A DNA stretch of 64,000 nucleotides from Planotetraspora phitsanulokensis. Its GTDB lineage: Bacteria; Actinomycetota; Actinomycetes; Streptosporangiales; Streptosporangiaceae. Shown piece after piece: positions 16,210 through 23,936 of this stretch. The notes under the pieces are model-generated. The model searched no databases. It saw only the letters and a list, made by a program, of their open reading frames with translations, and was not told where the DNA came from. A program made the translations under genes and the position numbers. The stretch covers positions 62,001 through 126,000 of the forward strand of contig NZ_BOOP01000025.1 in assembly GCF_016863295.1 (NCBI RefSeq), given 5' to 3'. Numbering within the stretch: position 1 is the stretch's first letter; the number at the start of each line of letters is the position of its first letter.

Positions 16210-17069
16210 CGGGCGCTCCTTCGCTGCAGCGGGAGGTAGACCGCCATGACGAGGCCCGCGATGATGATCATGTCGAGGCTGAGGGCGAGCGCGACGTTCT
16301 CGTGGCCGATGAGGACGTTGCCCGACAGCGCGTTGGCGATCTGCAGGGTGACCAGGGGGACGGTTCCTCCGACCATCGCCGCCGCCGTCGCGTACGCCGC
16401 GAAGGCGCCGCCGAACAGCAGGACGACCCCGCCCAGCAGGGTCGGCGTCAGCACCGGGATTCCGACGTGCCGCCAGTACTGCCAGGTGTTCGCGCCGTTG
16501 TTCTGGGCCGCCTCACGCCACTGCTGGCGCAGGCCGTCCAGCGCCGGCACGACCACGACGACCATCAGCGGAATGGAGAAGTACAGGTAGACCAGGGCGA
16601 GGCCCCAGAAGTTGTACAGGCTCCACCCGGCGGAGTCGAGGCCGAGGGCCTTGGTGATCACGCCGGAGTTGCCGAGGGTGGCGATCCAGGCGAAGGCCAG
16701 GGGAATGCCGCCGAAGTTCGACAGCACGCCCGAGGCCGTGAGCACCGCCTCGCGCAGCAGGCGGAACCGGGAGGTGACCACCGCCTGCGCGAGGAACGTC
16801 CCCAGCAGCGCGCCCACGACCGCGACGAGCGCGGAGAGCTTCACGCTCCCGATCATGGCGGTGAGGTAGGCGCCCTGCACAGACTCGGTGATGTTCGCGG
16901 CGCTGAACGCGCCGTCCCGCTTGAACGTGCCACCGAGAATGATCACGAGGGGGACGCCGAAGATCAGGGCGACGAAGGCCAGCAGGGGAACGGTCGCCAG
17001 CCAGCTCTTGGACTTCGTACGGCGACCGCCGGAGGCGGAAGCCGTACGAACCGCTGAGGGTGCGGACAT
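16197..17069 (-). CDS. ABC importer permease (first)
   Basis: A 290-residue BPD_transp_1 membrane subunit. A basic N-terminus (GGRRTKSKSW) precedes helix one (LATVPLLAFVALIFGVPLVIILGG). Later helices include LSALVAVVGALLGTFLAQAVV and FSIPLMVVVVVPALDGL. The EAA-type loop is WREAAQNNGANTWQYWRHVGIPVLTPTLLGGVVLLFGGAFAAYATA. The ATG overlaps the binding-protein stop by one base (TGATG), so translation is coupled. Two distinct permease genes instead of one homodimer fit the Pot/Afu/Phn class of importers. Confidence 0.92.
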   Translation of the reverse strand: MSAPSAVRTASASGGRRTKSKSWLATVPLLAFVALIFGVPLVIILGGTFKRDGAFSAANITESVQGAYLTAMIGSVKLSALVAVVGALLGTFLAQAVVTSRFRLLREAVLTASGVLSNFGGIPLAFAWIATLGNSGVITKALGLDSAGWSLYNFWGLALVYLYFSIPLMVVVVVPALDGLRQQWREAAQNNGANTWQYWRHVGIPVLTPTLLGGVVLLFGGAFAAYATAAAMVGGTVPLVTLQIANALSGNVLIGHENVALALSLDMIIIAGLVMAVYLPLQRRSARWLR

Positions 17070-18217
17070 CAGCCCGCGACCGCCGCGCCCCAGCCGCTGG
17101 CCAGCGTCGCCTTGGCCTTGTCGACCTGCTCCGGCGTCGGGAACGTCGGGGTGCCGTCAACCGTGGGAAGCTGCGACACCAGGGTGGCGTCGGCGCTGCC
17201 GTCGGCCTGCATCGCGGGCAGCAGCACCGGGCGGGCGTAGCCCTTCAGCCAGAGGTTCTGGCCCTCGGCGCTGTAGAGGAACTCCTCCCAGAGGCGGGCG
17301 GCCGCCGGGTGGGGACCCGTCTTGTTGATCGCCTGGGAGTAGTAGCTGGCGTACTTGCCGTCGGTCGGGATGGCGATCTTCCAGTCGACGCCCTTGCCCG
17401 CGAACTCCTTGGAGTAGCTCGCGTTGAGGTAGTCCCAGTCGATGCTGATCGGGGTCTCGCCCTTCTCGACCGTGGCCGGGGTGGACTCGACGGGGTTGTA
17501 GTTGCCGGACTCCTTGAGCTTCTTGAAGAAGTCGAGGCCGGGCTGGATGTCGTCGAAGGAGCCCTGGTTGGCCAGCGCGGCGGCGTAGACGCCGGCGAAC
17601 GCCGAGCCGGACTTGGTCGGGTCGCCGTTCATGGCGACCTTGCCCTTGTACTCGGGCTTCAGCAGGTCGGCGAAGGTCGCCGGGCAGTTGGTGACCTTCT
17701 TCGCGTCGCAGCCGATCGAGACGTAGCCGCCGTAGTCGTAGAACCAGGCGCCGTTCGCGTCCTTCTGGCCGTCGGGGATCTTGTCCCAGCTCGCGACCTT
17801 GTAGTTCGCGAACAGGCCTTCCTTGGCGCCGCTCAGGGCGAACGCGGCACCCAGGTCGAGGACGTCGGGGGCGCGGTCCTGGCCCTTGAGGGTCTTGACG
17901 GCGTTGATCTCGTCCTGGCTGGAGCCGTCGGGGTTGTCGCTGTTGACCTTGATACCGTACTTGGTCGAGAACGCCTGGATGATCTCGCCGTAGTTCGCCC
18001 AGTCCGGCGGGAGCGTGATGACGTTGAGCTGGCCTTCCTTCTTAGCGGCCTCGACGAGCTTGTCCATGCCGCCGAAGTCCGCGGCGGAGGTCGCCGCGGC
18101 GGCGTTCGTGCCACCGGCAGCGGTCGTCGTGTCCGACTTCGGCGCGGAGCCGCATGCGGCGGCTGTCAGGGTGGCTACGGTTAGCGCGGCCATGACGCCG
18201 GCGATACGAGTGGACAA
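17069..18217 (-). CDS. ABC importer substrate-binding lipoprotein (PotD/PhnS-like)
   Basis: A 382-residue secreted lipoprotein and first gene of the importer operon. The N-terminal signal (MAALTVATLTAAACGSAP) ends in lipobox TAAAC, with the acylated Cys near residue 22, followed by a Thr/Ala-rich linker. The mature part has the type II binding-protein pattern (LVEAAKKEGQLNVITLPPDWANYGEIIQAF, KFGIKVN-like KYGIKVNSDNPDGSSQDE, and ending EQVDKAKATLASGWG). It resembles the spermidine/putrescine, Fe(III) and 2-aminoethylphosphonate binding family. The ligand cannot be read off. Control by the divergent GntR/UTRA regulator is likely. Confidence 0.92.
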   Translation of the reverse strand: MSTRIAGVMAALTVATLTAAACGSAPKSDTTTAAGGTNAAAATSAADFGGMDKLVEAAKKEGQLNVITLPPDWANYGEIIQAFSTKYGIKVNSDNPDGSSQDEINAVKTLKGQDRAPDVLDLGAAFALSGAKEGLFANYKVASWDKIPDGQKDANGAWFYDYGGYVSIGCDAKKVTNCPATFADLLKPEYKGKVAMNGDPTKSGSAFAGVYAAALANQGSFDDIQPGLDFFKKLKESGNYNPVESTPATVEKGETPISIDWDYLNASYSKEFAGKGVDWKIAIPTDGKYASYYSQAINKTGPHPAAARLWEEFLYSAEGQNLWLKGYARPVLLPAMQADGSADATLVSQLPTVDGTPTFPTPEQVDKAKATLASGWGAAVAG

Positions 18218-18259
18218 CGGGTGCCTCCCACTGAGATATGTGGATCGAACCTAGAGCAA

Positions 18260-18273
18260 CTTGTACAAACAAG
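18260..18273. promoter_or_regulatory. Inverted repeat CTTGT-N4-ACAAG, candidate operator
   Basis: CTTGT (18260-18264) and ACAAG (18269-18273) flank four bases in the 114-bp gap between the importer operon and the divergent GntR/UTRA gene. The inner TTGTACAA is itself palindromic. HutC-type regulators bind GT..AC-type palindromes in such gaps. Assignment by position and symmetry only. Confidence 0.6.
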
Positions 18274-18284
18274 CGAGACCTAGT

Positions 18285-18295
18285 AAGTCGGACTT
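18285..18295. promoter_or_regulatory. Inverted repeat AAGTC-G-GACTT, second candidate operator
   Basis: A perfect 11-bp palindrome (AAGTCGGACTT) in the same divergent gap, 37 bp ahead of the regulator start. It could serve the regulator's own promoter. Confidence 0.5.
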
Positions 18296-18331
18296 TTATG
18301 TCACAGATATGAACGGAGAGGGACCGGGACG

Positions 18332-19069
18332 ATGGCGCGTTATGAACACATCGCGGGTGAACTGCGGGACGCGATCGTCCGGGGCGACTACCAAATCGGC
18401 GCCCAGCTACCCACGGAGGCCGAGCTGGCCTCCCGTTTCAACGCGGCACGGGGAACGGTCCGCCAGGCCGTCGCGGTCCTGGTGTCGGAAGGACTCGTCG
18501 GCACCCGGCAGGGCGCGCGGCGGATCGTGCTCGGAAGTGAGCGCAGCCAGAGCTTCGCCGAGTTGCACAGTTTCGCCCAGTGGGCGCGCTCGGTCGGCCA
18601 CCGGGCCGGAGGTCTCGTGCTCGACTCCCGCCGCCGTCCGTCGACCTCGTCGGAGGCGGTCCGGCTCGCGATCACCCCGGGTGAGGAGGTCCTCGCCGTG
18701 CTCCGTCTCCGCCGCCTCGACGGCGAGCCCGTCCTGGTGGAGCGGACCGTCTACGCGAGCTGGATCGCCCCGGCCGTCGAGAAGCTCGACCCGGCCTGCG
18801 AGTCCGTCACCCAGGAGCTCTACGAGACGGTCGGCCTCGTCTTCGCCTACGGCGAGCACCTGATCGACGCCGTCGCCGCGGGAGCCGAGGACGCGCGGCT
18901 GCTCGGCGTCCGCCGCGGCAGTCCCCTGCTGCGCCAGCGGCGCACGACCACGAGCCAGGAGGGGCGCCCGGTCGAGTGCTCGGACGACCGTTATCGCGCG
19001 GGCAGCGTCACCTTCAGCATCCGGAACTCCACGACGGCGAACTCCCTGGTCCGCAGGGCCGGCGACTGA
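18332..19069 (+). CDS. GntR/HutC-family transcriptional regulator with UTRA domain
   Basis: A 245-residue repressor-type protein. The N-terminal winged helix covers residues 1-70 (YEHIAGELRDAIVRGDYQIG, then LPTEAELASRFNAARGTVRQAVAVLVSEGLVGTRQGAR), the GntR signature. Residues 85-235 form the UTRA effector-binding domain (LAVLRLRRLDGEPVLVERTVYASWI, then ETVGLVFAYGEHLIDAVAAGAEDARLLGV, then CSDDRYRAGSVTFSI). It is transcribed divergently from the ABC importer operon across a gap with two palindromes, so it most likely senses the transported ligand and controls uptake. The linked HAD phosphatase gene would be under the same control. Confidence 0.93.
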   Translation: MARYEHIAGELRDAIVRGDYQIGAQLPTEAELASRFNAARGTVRQAVAVLVSEGLVGTRQGARRIVLGSERSQSFAELHSFAQWARSVGHRAGGLVLDSRRRPSTSSEAVRLAITPGEEVLAVLRLRRLDGEPVLVERTVYASWIAPAVEKLDPACESVTQELYETVGLVFAYGEHLIDAVAAGAEDARLLGVRRGSPLLRQRRTTTSQEGRPVECSDDRYRAGSVTFSIRNSTTANSLVRRAGD

Positions 19070-19115
19070 CCCGGGCACGCGCCGCCGCTGTGGCGACTTG
19101 CGTTCGATCTCCTGG

Positions 19116-19127
19116 GAACGTATGTTC
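19116..19127. promoter_or_regulatory. LexA SOS box GAAC-GTAT-GTTC
   Basis: GAACGTATGTTC matches the actinobacterial LexA consensus GAAC-N4-GTTC exactly and continues into CGA as in the extended form. It lies about 90 bp upstream of the DUF6504-dnaE2 pair, the classic SOS-mutagenesis target in actinobacteria. Confidence 0.88.
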
Positions 19128-19204
19128 GAAGTAGCGGGCATTTCTGCCCGATTGATCCGCCCGTCTTCCCCCGGGTGGCAGTGAAGCCACAGGGAGAAGG
19201 CGTC

Positions 19205-19471
19205 TTGAGCAGACTCTACGGTGATCCGATCGAGGTGTGGGTCCGGGACGGTCAGCCTGCTCAGTTCGTCTGGCGGGACCGGCTCTACGCCGTACGGCAG
19301 GTGCAGGACCACTGGGTGGTCGCCCGTGAATGGTGGAAGACCCACGACGCCGACCCCGGGGAGCGCCGGTTCTGGCGGCTCGAGGCCGCCGCGGGCAGGG
19401 ACGTCGGCACCTACGAGCTGCGCTTCGACACCGCGAGCGGCGGCTGGCTTCTCTTGAGGGCCTGGGACTGA
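19205..19471 (+). CDS. DUF6504 family protein (DnaE2 partner)
   Basis: An 88-residue protein, SRLYGDPIEVWVRDGQPAQF at the N-terminus and WLLLRAWD at the end, matching the DUF6504 pattern. It is rich in Trp and aromatic residues (FVWRDRLYAVRQVQDHWVVAREWWK). This family sits next to the translesion genes imuB or dnaE2 in many actinobacteria, but its biochemical role is unknown. I place the start at TTG 19205 because AGGGAGAAGG lies 5-14 bases before it and the domain begins right there. GTG 19175 in frame is the alternative (98 residues). An SOS box precedes it and dnaE2 follows within 40 bases, so both should be damage-inducible. Confidence 0.8.
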   Translation: MSRLYGDPIEVWVRDGQPAQFVWRDRLYAVRQVQDHWVVAREWWKTHDADPGERRFWRLEAAAGRDVGTYELRFDTASGGWLLLRAWD

Positions 19472-19509
19472 TGGGAACGGTCCGGGGATTTCCGAGCAGG
19501 AGGGCTCCG

Positions 19510-22500
19510 ATGACCTCCTTCACTCATCTGCACGTGGCCTCGGCCTACTCGCTCCGGTACGGCACGGCGTTCCCCGACGCCCTCGCCCGGAGGGCGGCCG
19601 AGCACGGCATGGACGCGCTCGCGCTGACCGACCGCGACGGTCTCTACGGCGCGGTCAAGCACATCCAGGCGTGCCACGCCGTCGGGGTCGATCCGATCGT
19701 CGGCGTCGACCTCGCGACCGAGACGCGGCCGGCGCGGCCGGGGGACGAGCCGGCGCGGATCGTCGTGCTCGCCCGGTCCGGCGGCTGGGCCGCCCTGTGC
19801 CGCCTGGTCACCGCGGCCCATCACGCGGGGGAGCGCGGCGAGCCGTACGTGACGCCGGGGATGGTGGCCGAGCACGCGACCGGCCCCGACGGCGACCCCC
19901 GGCTGGTGGTGCTGCTCGGCCCGCGGTCCGGCGTCGGCCGCGCGGTGGCGGAGCGGCGGGACGAGCAGGCCAGGACTCTGCTGGCCGCCTGGCGTTCCGT
20001 GGTGCCCGAGCTGGTCGTCGAGCTGTCCGACCTCTTCGGCTACCACGAGGCGAACATCGCCACCCGCATGCTCGCACTGGCCGGCTCGATGGGCGTGCCC
20101 GCCGTGCTCACCAACGCGGTGCGCTATCTCGATGCCGCCGGCCACCAGGTCGGCAACGTGCTCGACGCGGCGCGCAAGCTCGTGCCCCTGCACACGCGGC
20201 ACGTCGAGAACCCCACCGCGCACGCCTACCTGAAGGACGGTCAGGAGATGGCCCGCGTCGCCTTCAAGATCTGCGGGGGAGACGCCGACCGCGCCGGGCG
20301 ACTGCTGGCGCGGACGCGCCGCGTCGCGGAGCAGTGCCGGCTGGACCCCGTCGAGATCGTGCCGCTCCTGGACGAGGACGATCCCCGGCTGCACCTGCCG
20401 GAGATCGGCGAGGACCCGGTTCCGCTGCTGCGGCACCGGTGTGAGGACGGGCTGATCGACCGCGGCATGGCCCGCTCGCGCGACGCGAGGGAGCGGCTCG
20501 CCGCCGAGCTGGACATCATCGAGAAGAAACGCCTGTCCGGATATTTCATCGCAGTCGCCGGTATCACGGACATGATCCGCTCGATGGGCATCCGTTGTGC
20601 GATCCGGGGCTCCGGCGCGGGCAGCCTGGTCAACCACCTCATCGGCATCGGCGAGGTGAACCCCCTCGAGCACGGCCTGCTGATGGAGCGCTTCCTCTCC
20701 GAGGGGCGCCGCGGCCTGCCCGACATCGACGTCGACGTGGAGTCCGCCCGCCGCCTCGACTGCTACCGGGCCATCCTCGACAGGTACGGCGAGGCGCGCG
20801 TGGCCTGCGTCTCGATGATGGAGACCTACCGGGCCCGCAGCGCCCTCCGCGACGTGGGAGCGGCGATGGGCCTGCCGCCGCACGAGATCGACGTCATCGC
20901 CAAGGCGTTTCCGCACGTCAGAGCCAAGCAGATCAGCGCCGCCCTGTCCGACCTGCCCGAGCTGCGTGACAGCGGGCTGAACGACAGGGGGCTGCAGAAC
21001 ATGTTCCGGCTGGCGGAGCGGCTCGACGGGCTGCCCCGGCACATCGCGCTCCACCCGTGCGGGGTGCTGATCGGCAACTCCGCCCTCCGCGACCGGACGC
21101 CGGTGGAGCGCAGCCTGCTCGGCTTCCCGATGTCGCAGTTCGACAAGGACGACGTCGAGGAGGCCGGCCTGCTCAAGCTCGACGTGCTCGGGGTGCGCAT
21201 GCAGTCGGCGATGGCCTACTCGCTCAAGGAGATCGAGCGGGTGGACGGCGAGAAGGTCGAGCTGGACGCCGTCCCCCATGACGACCGGCCCACCTACGAC
21301 ATGATCCGCACCGGCCGCACGCTCGGCTGCTTCCAGATCGAGTCGCCGGGCCAGCGGGAGTTGGTGGCCAAGCTCGAGCCCCGGACCATGCACGACCTGA
21401 TCGTGGACATCTCGCTGTTCCGGCCGGGACCGGTCAACTCCGACATGGTCACCCCCTACCTGGAGGCCAGGCACGGCTACCGCGAGCCGTTCTATCCGCA
21501 CGACAGGCTCAAGGACGCGCTCCGGGAGACCAACGGGGTGGTCGTCTTCCACGAGCAGGTCCTGAAGATCATCGATGTGATGACGGGGAAGGGCCTGTCG
21601 TTCGCGGAGAAGATGCGCCGCACCCTCGGGACCCCGGCGGGCCGGGAGATCGTCCGGTCGTGGTTCGTGCCGCTCGCCAGGGAGAACGGCTTCGACGACG
21701 CCGCGGTCGATAAGGCGTGGAAGGTGCTCGACGCGTTCGGCGGCTTCGGGTTCTGCAAGGCGCACGCGGCGGCGTTCGCGCTGCCCACCTACCAGTCGGC
21801 CTGGCTCAAACGGCACCACGCGGCCGCCTTCTTCGCCGGCGTGCTCACCCACGAGCCCGGCATGTACCCCAACCGCGTGATCCTCGACGAGGCCCGCCAG
21901 TGCGGGGTCGACGTCCTTCCGCTGGACGTCAACCGCTCCGGCAGGGAATGGCTCGTGGAACGGACGGGTCCCGTCGCGCCCGGCGGCCCGGGCGGGCCCG
22001 GGATCGGGGAGATCGGGCGCGGGTACGGCCTGCGTGTGCCGTTCTCGGCGGTCAAGGGGGCGAGCGACGCGGAGGTCGACCGGATGGTCGCGGGCCGGCC
22101 GTACACCTCGATGGCCGACTTCTGGGAGCGGGCCCGCCCCTCACGCCCGACGGCCGAGCGGATCGTCGAGGTCGGCGGCTTCGACGCGCTGTACGGCCTG
22201 CGGCCGGGCGAGCCCCGGTGGCGGCCGGGAGAGCTGACTCGGCGCGACCTGGTCGCCCAGGTGGGCGCCCTGGACCGGGCGTCCTCGACGGGCGTGGCCG
22301 CGTCCGGAGCGGCCGTGCAGCTTCCGATGGGGTTCACCGAGCAGGTCATACCGGGGGAGCTGCCGGAGATGACCGAGGTGGAGGCGGTCGAGGCGGAGCT
22401 GGCGATCCTCGGCATGGACGTCAGCCGTCACGTGATCGCCTTCCACGACGAGCTCCTCGACGCCATCGGCGTGACCAGGTCGAAGGACCTGCTGAAGCAG

Positions 22501-23007
22501 CGCAACGGTGCGGAGGTCCTGGTCGCGGGGGTGAAGGTGGCCACCCAGACCCCGGCCGTGCGCTCGGGTCAGCGGGTGATCTTCGCGACGCTCGACGACT
22601 CGACCGGCCCGGTCGACCTGACGTTCTTCGAGTCGGTGCAGGCGCACACCGCGGCCACGGTGTTCGGGTCATGGCTCCTGCTGGCCCGGGGGGTGGTCAG
22701 GCGCACCGGCGGGAGGGCCGTATCGCTGCGGGCCGTCCGCTGCTGGAACCTGCTCGACCTCGACCGGCTGTGGCGGGCCGAGGGCATCGGGGCCGTCCGC
22801 GCGGTGCTGAACGAGCAGCCCGCCTCCGGCACGGGTGTGGGCGGGCGGCCCATCGAGTACGGCAACGGCTTCCGGCAGTCGCCCTACTCCGATATCGGGC
22901 CGACTCCGGGGGTGCGGGAAGGCCGGATCCGCGGCCATCCGGCGGAGCCCCAGCGGCGGCTCTGGCATGCCAGCTCGGGCAGCTCCGGGCCGCCGCCCGG
23001 GCGGTGA
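19510..23007 (+). CDS. dnaE2: Error-prone DNA polymerase III alpha subunit DnaE2 (ImuC)
   Basis: A 1165-residue C-family polymerase for SOS mutagenic translesion synthesis. The PHP domain opens with FTHLHVASAYSLRYGTAFPDALARRAAEHGMDALALTDRDGLYGAVKH. The polymerase palm has RGSGAGSLVNHLIGIGEVNPLEHGLLMERFLSEGRRGLPDIDVDVES, with PDIDVD catalytic aspartates, and the third Asp is seen in LLKLDVLGVR. FRPGPVNSDMVTPYL and VVFHEQVLKI are further family blocks. The C-terminus has an OB fold (VLVAGVKVATQTPAVRSGQRVIFATLDDSTGPVDLTFF). Start ATG 19510 has AGGAGG 6 bases upstream. The imuA' and imuB partners are not adjacent; only DUF6504 is. The 3' end overlaps the DUF4328 gene on the other strand by 124 bp. 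Confidence 0.95.
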   Translation: MTSFTHLHVASAYSLRYGTAFPDALARRAAEHGMDALALTDRDGLYGAVKHIQACHAVGVDPIVGVDLATETRPARPGDEPARIVVLARSGGWAALCRLVTAAHHAGERGEPYVTPGMVAEHATGPDGDPRLVVLLGPRSGVGRAVAERRDEQARTLLAAWRSVVPELVVELSDLFGYHEANIATRMLALAGSMGVPAVLTNAVRYLDAAGHQVGNVLDAARKLVPLHTRHVENPTAHAYLKDGQEMARVAFKICGGDADRAGRLLARTRRVAEQCRLDPVEIVPLLDEDDPRLHLPEIGEDPVPLLRHRCEDGLIDRGMARSRDARERLAAELDIIEKKRLSGYFIAVAGITDMIRSMGIRCAIRGSGAGSLVNHLIGIGEVNPLEHGLLMERFLSEGRRGLPDIDVDVESARRLDCYRAILDRYGEARVACVSMMETYRARSALRDVGAAMGLPPHEIDVIAKAFPHVRAKQISAALSDLPELRDSGLNDRGLQNMFRLAERLDGLPRHIALHPCGVLIGNSALRDRTPVERSLLGFPMSQFDKDDVEEAGLLKLDVLGVRMQSAMAYSLKEIERVDGEKVELDAVPHDDRPTYDMIRTGRTLGCFQIESPGQRELVAKLEPRTMHDLIVDISLFRPGPVNSDMVTPYLEARHGYREPFYPHDRLKDALRETNGVVVFHEQVLKIIDVMTGKGLSFAEKMRRTLGTPAGREIVRSWFVPLARENGFDDAAVDKAWKVLDAFGGFGFCKAHAAAFALPTYQSAWLKRHHAAAFFAGVLTHEPGMYPNRVILDEARQCGVDVLPLDVNRSGREWLVERTGPVAPGGPGGPGIGEIGRGYGLRVPFSAVKGASDAEVDRMVAGRPYTSMADFWERARPSRPTAERIVEVGGFDALYGLRPGEPRWRPGELTRRDLVAQVGALDRASSTGVAASGAAVQLPMGFTEQVIPGELPEMTEVEAVEAELAILGMDVSRHVIAFHDELLDAIGVTRSKDLLKQRNGAEVLVAGVKVATQTPAVRSGQRVIFATLDDSTGPVDLTFFESVQAHTAATVFGSWLLLARGVVRRTGGRAVSLRAVRCWNLLDLDRLWRAEGIGAVRAVLNEQPASGTGVGGRPIEYGNGFRQSPYSDIGPTPGVREGRIRGHPAEPQRRLWHASSGSSGPPPGR

Positions 23008-23789
23008 CGGTCCCGGCCGGTGGGCTCCGCGGCGACCGAGCCGGAGCCCGATGAGAGGACGTAGCTCGAGTGATGCGACGGCTGCCGGGCCTGGAGCCGC
23101 CGTTCCCGGAGCTCCGGGAACTCCCGGTGCTCGAACGCCCTCGGCGCATGCCGGGTCTCCCCGAGGAGGGTGATCTCCCGGACGGTCGCGGCGCACAGGA
23201 CGGCGGCGATGATCGTGGCGCCCAGTTGCGGCAGCCCCGCGCCGGTCAGCCCGGCGTGCCCCGGCCGTACGAACACCAGGAACAGCGCCACCAGCAGGCT
23301 CGCCCACCAGCAGACGCCCAGGAGCAGCCAGCGTCCACGGCCCTCCTCGACGGGCACGGACCGCCCGCCGGCTTCGGTCCAGGTGACTCCGTTGCGGGAG
23401 GCTCCGGTCGCGCCGGCGTCGCGCCAGGCGCGGTCGACCAGGACGAGCGGCGCCACCAGGTTGACCCCGGGCACGAGCCAGGACGCGAGGAGTCTCAGCC
23501 TGGAGGTTCCGGGCAGGGCGCGCCGCAGCCAGGTCAGGTAGGCCGCTCCCGCCGCGAGGGTCGCGATGGTCAGCGCCATCATCAGGATCGCGAACACCGT
23601 CACGGCGCCCGCCACCTCACGGGCTCCGGGTGCCTCGGGGTTGCCGCCGAACGCGGCGATCTGCTGGGCCAGCCGGTGCCCGCGGGCCTCTTCGAAGACC
23701 ACCAGCGCGGCCATCGCGACGACCTGGAGCGTGAGCCAGGCGTACACGCCGGCGGCCGCACGGCTCACGGGTGACGAGGTCGACCGCAT
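22884..23789 (-). CDS. DUF4328-type membrane protein
   Basis: A 301-residue protein with four or more hydrophobic helices: AWLTLQVVAMAALVVFEEA, VAGAVTVFAILMMALTIATLAAGAAYL, a short LRLLASWLVPGVNLVAPLVLVDRAW, and LLLGVCWWASLLVALFLVFV. The WLVPGVNLVAPLVLVDRAWR block between helices two and three is characteristic of DUF4328 proteins. The last 80 residues are hydrophilic and Arg/Pro-rich, and are encoded antisense to the end of dnaE2. This tail may be dispensable. Function unknown. The start codon at 23789 is the first Met before the first helix. Confidence 0.75.
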   Translation of the reverse strand: MRSTSSPVSRAAAGVYAWLTLQVVAMAALVVFEEARGHRLAQQIAAFGGNPEAPGAREVAGAVTVFAILMMALTIATLAAGAAYLTWLRRALPGTSRLRLLASWLVPGVNLVAPLVLVDRAWRDAGATGASRNGVTWTEAGGRSVPVEEGRGRWLLLGVCWWASLLVALFLVFVRPGHAGLTGAGLPQLGATIIAAVLCAATVREITLLGETRHAPRAFEHREFPELRERRLQARQPSHHSSYVLSSGSGSVAAEPTGRDRHRPGGGPELPELACQSRRWGSAGWPRIRPSRTPGVGPISE

Positions 23790-23936
23790 GTGATTCTCCC
23801 CCCGGCGTGCGCGGAACTTGTCTCAGTCCTATCCCGTCAGTGATCCTCTTAATCAGGTGAAGTTGCCCGGCCCGGTGCAGGCGGGGACGCTCACCGGCCG
23901 GCGCTCCGTCTCCGTCGGCTCACGCCCGCGGCGACC

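Noticed and set aside
19411-21852. Long open frame on the minus strand of dnaE2 (over 800 codons)
   Set aside because: It is a shadow of the high-GC dnaE2 frame, with unnatural Arg/His-rich low-complexity translation and no domain. Similar long antisense frames across 24.3-26.2, 35.9-39.2 and 44.7-46.5 kb were rejected for the same reason.
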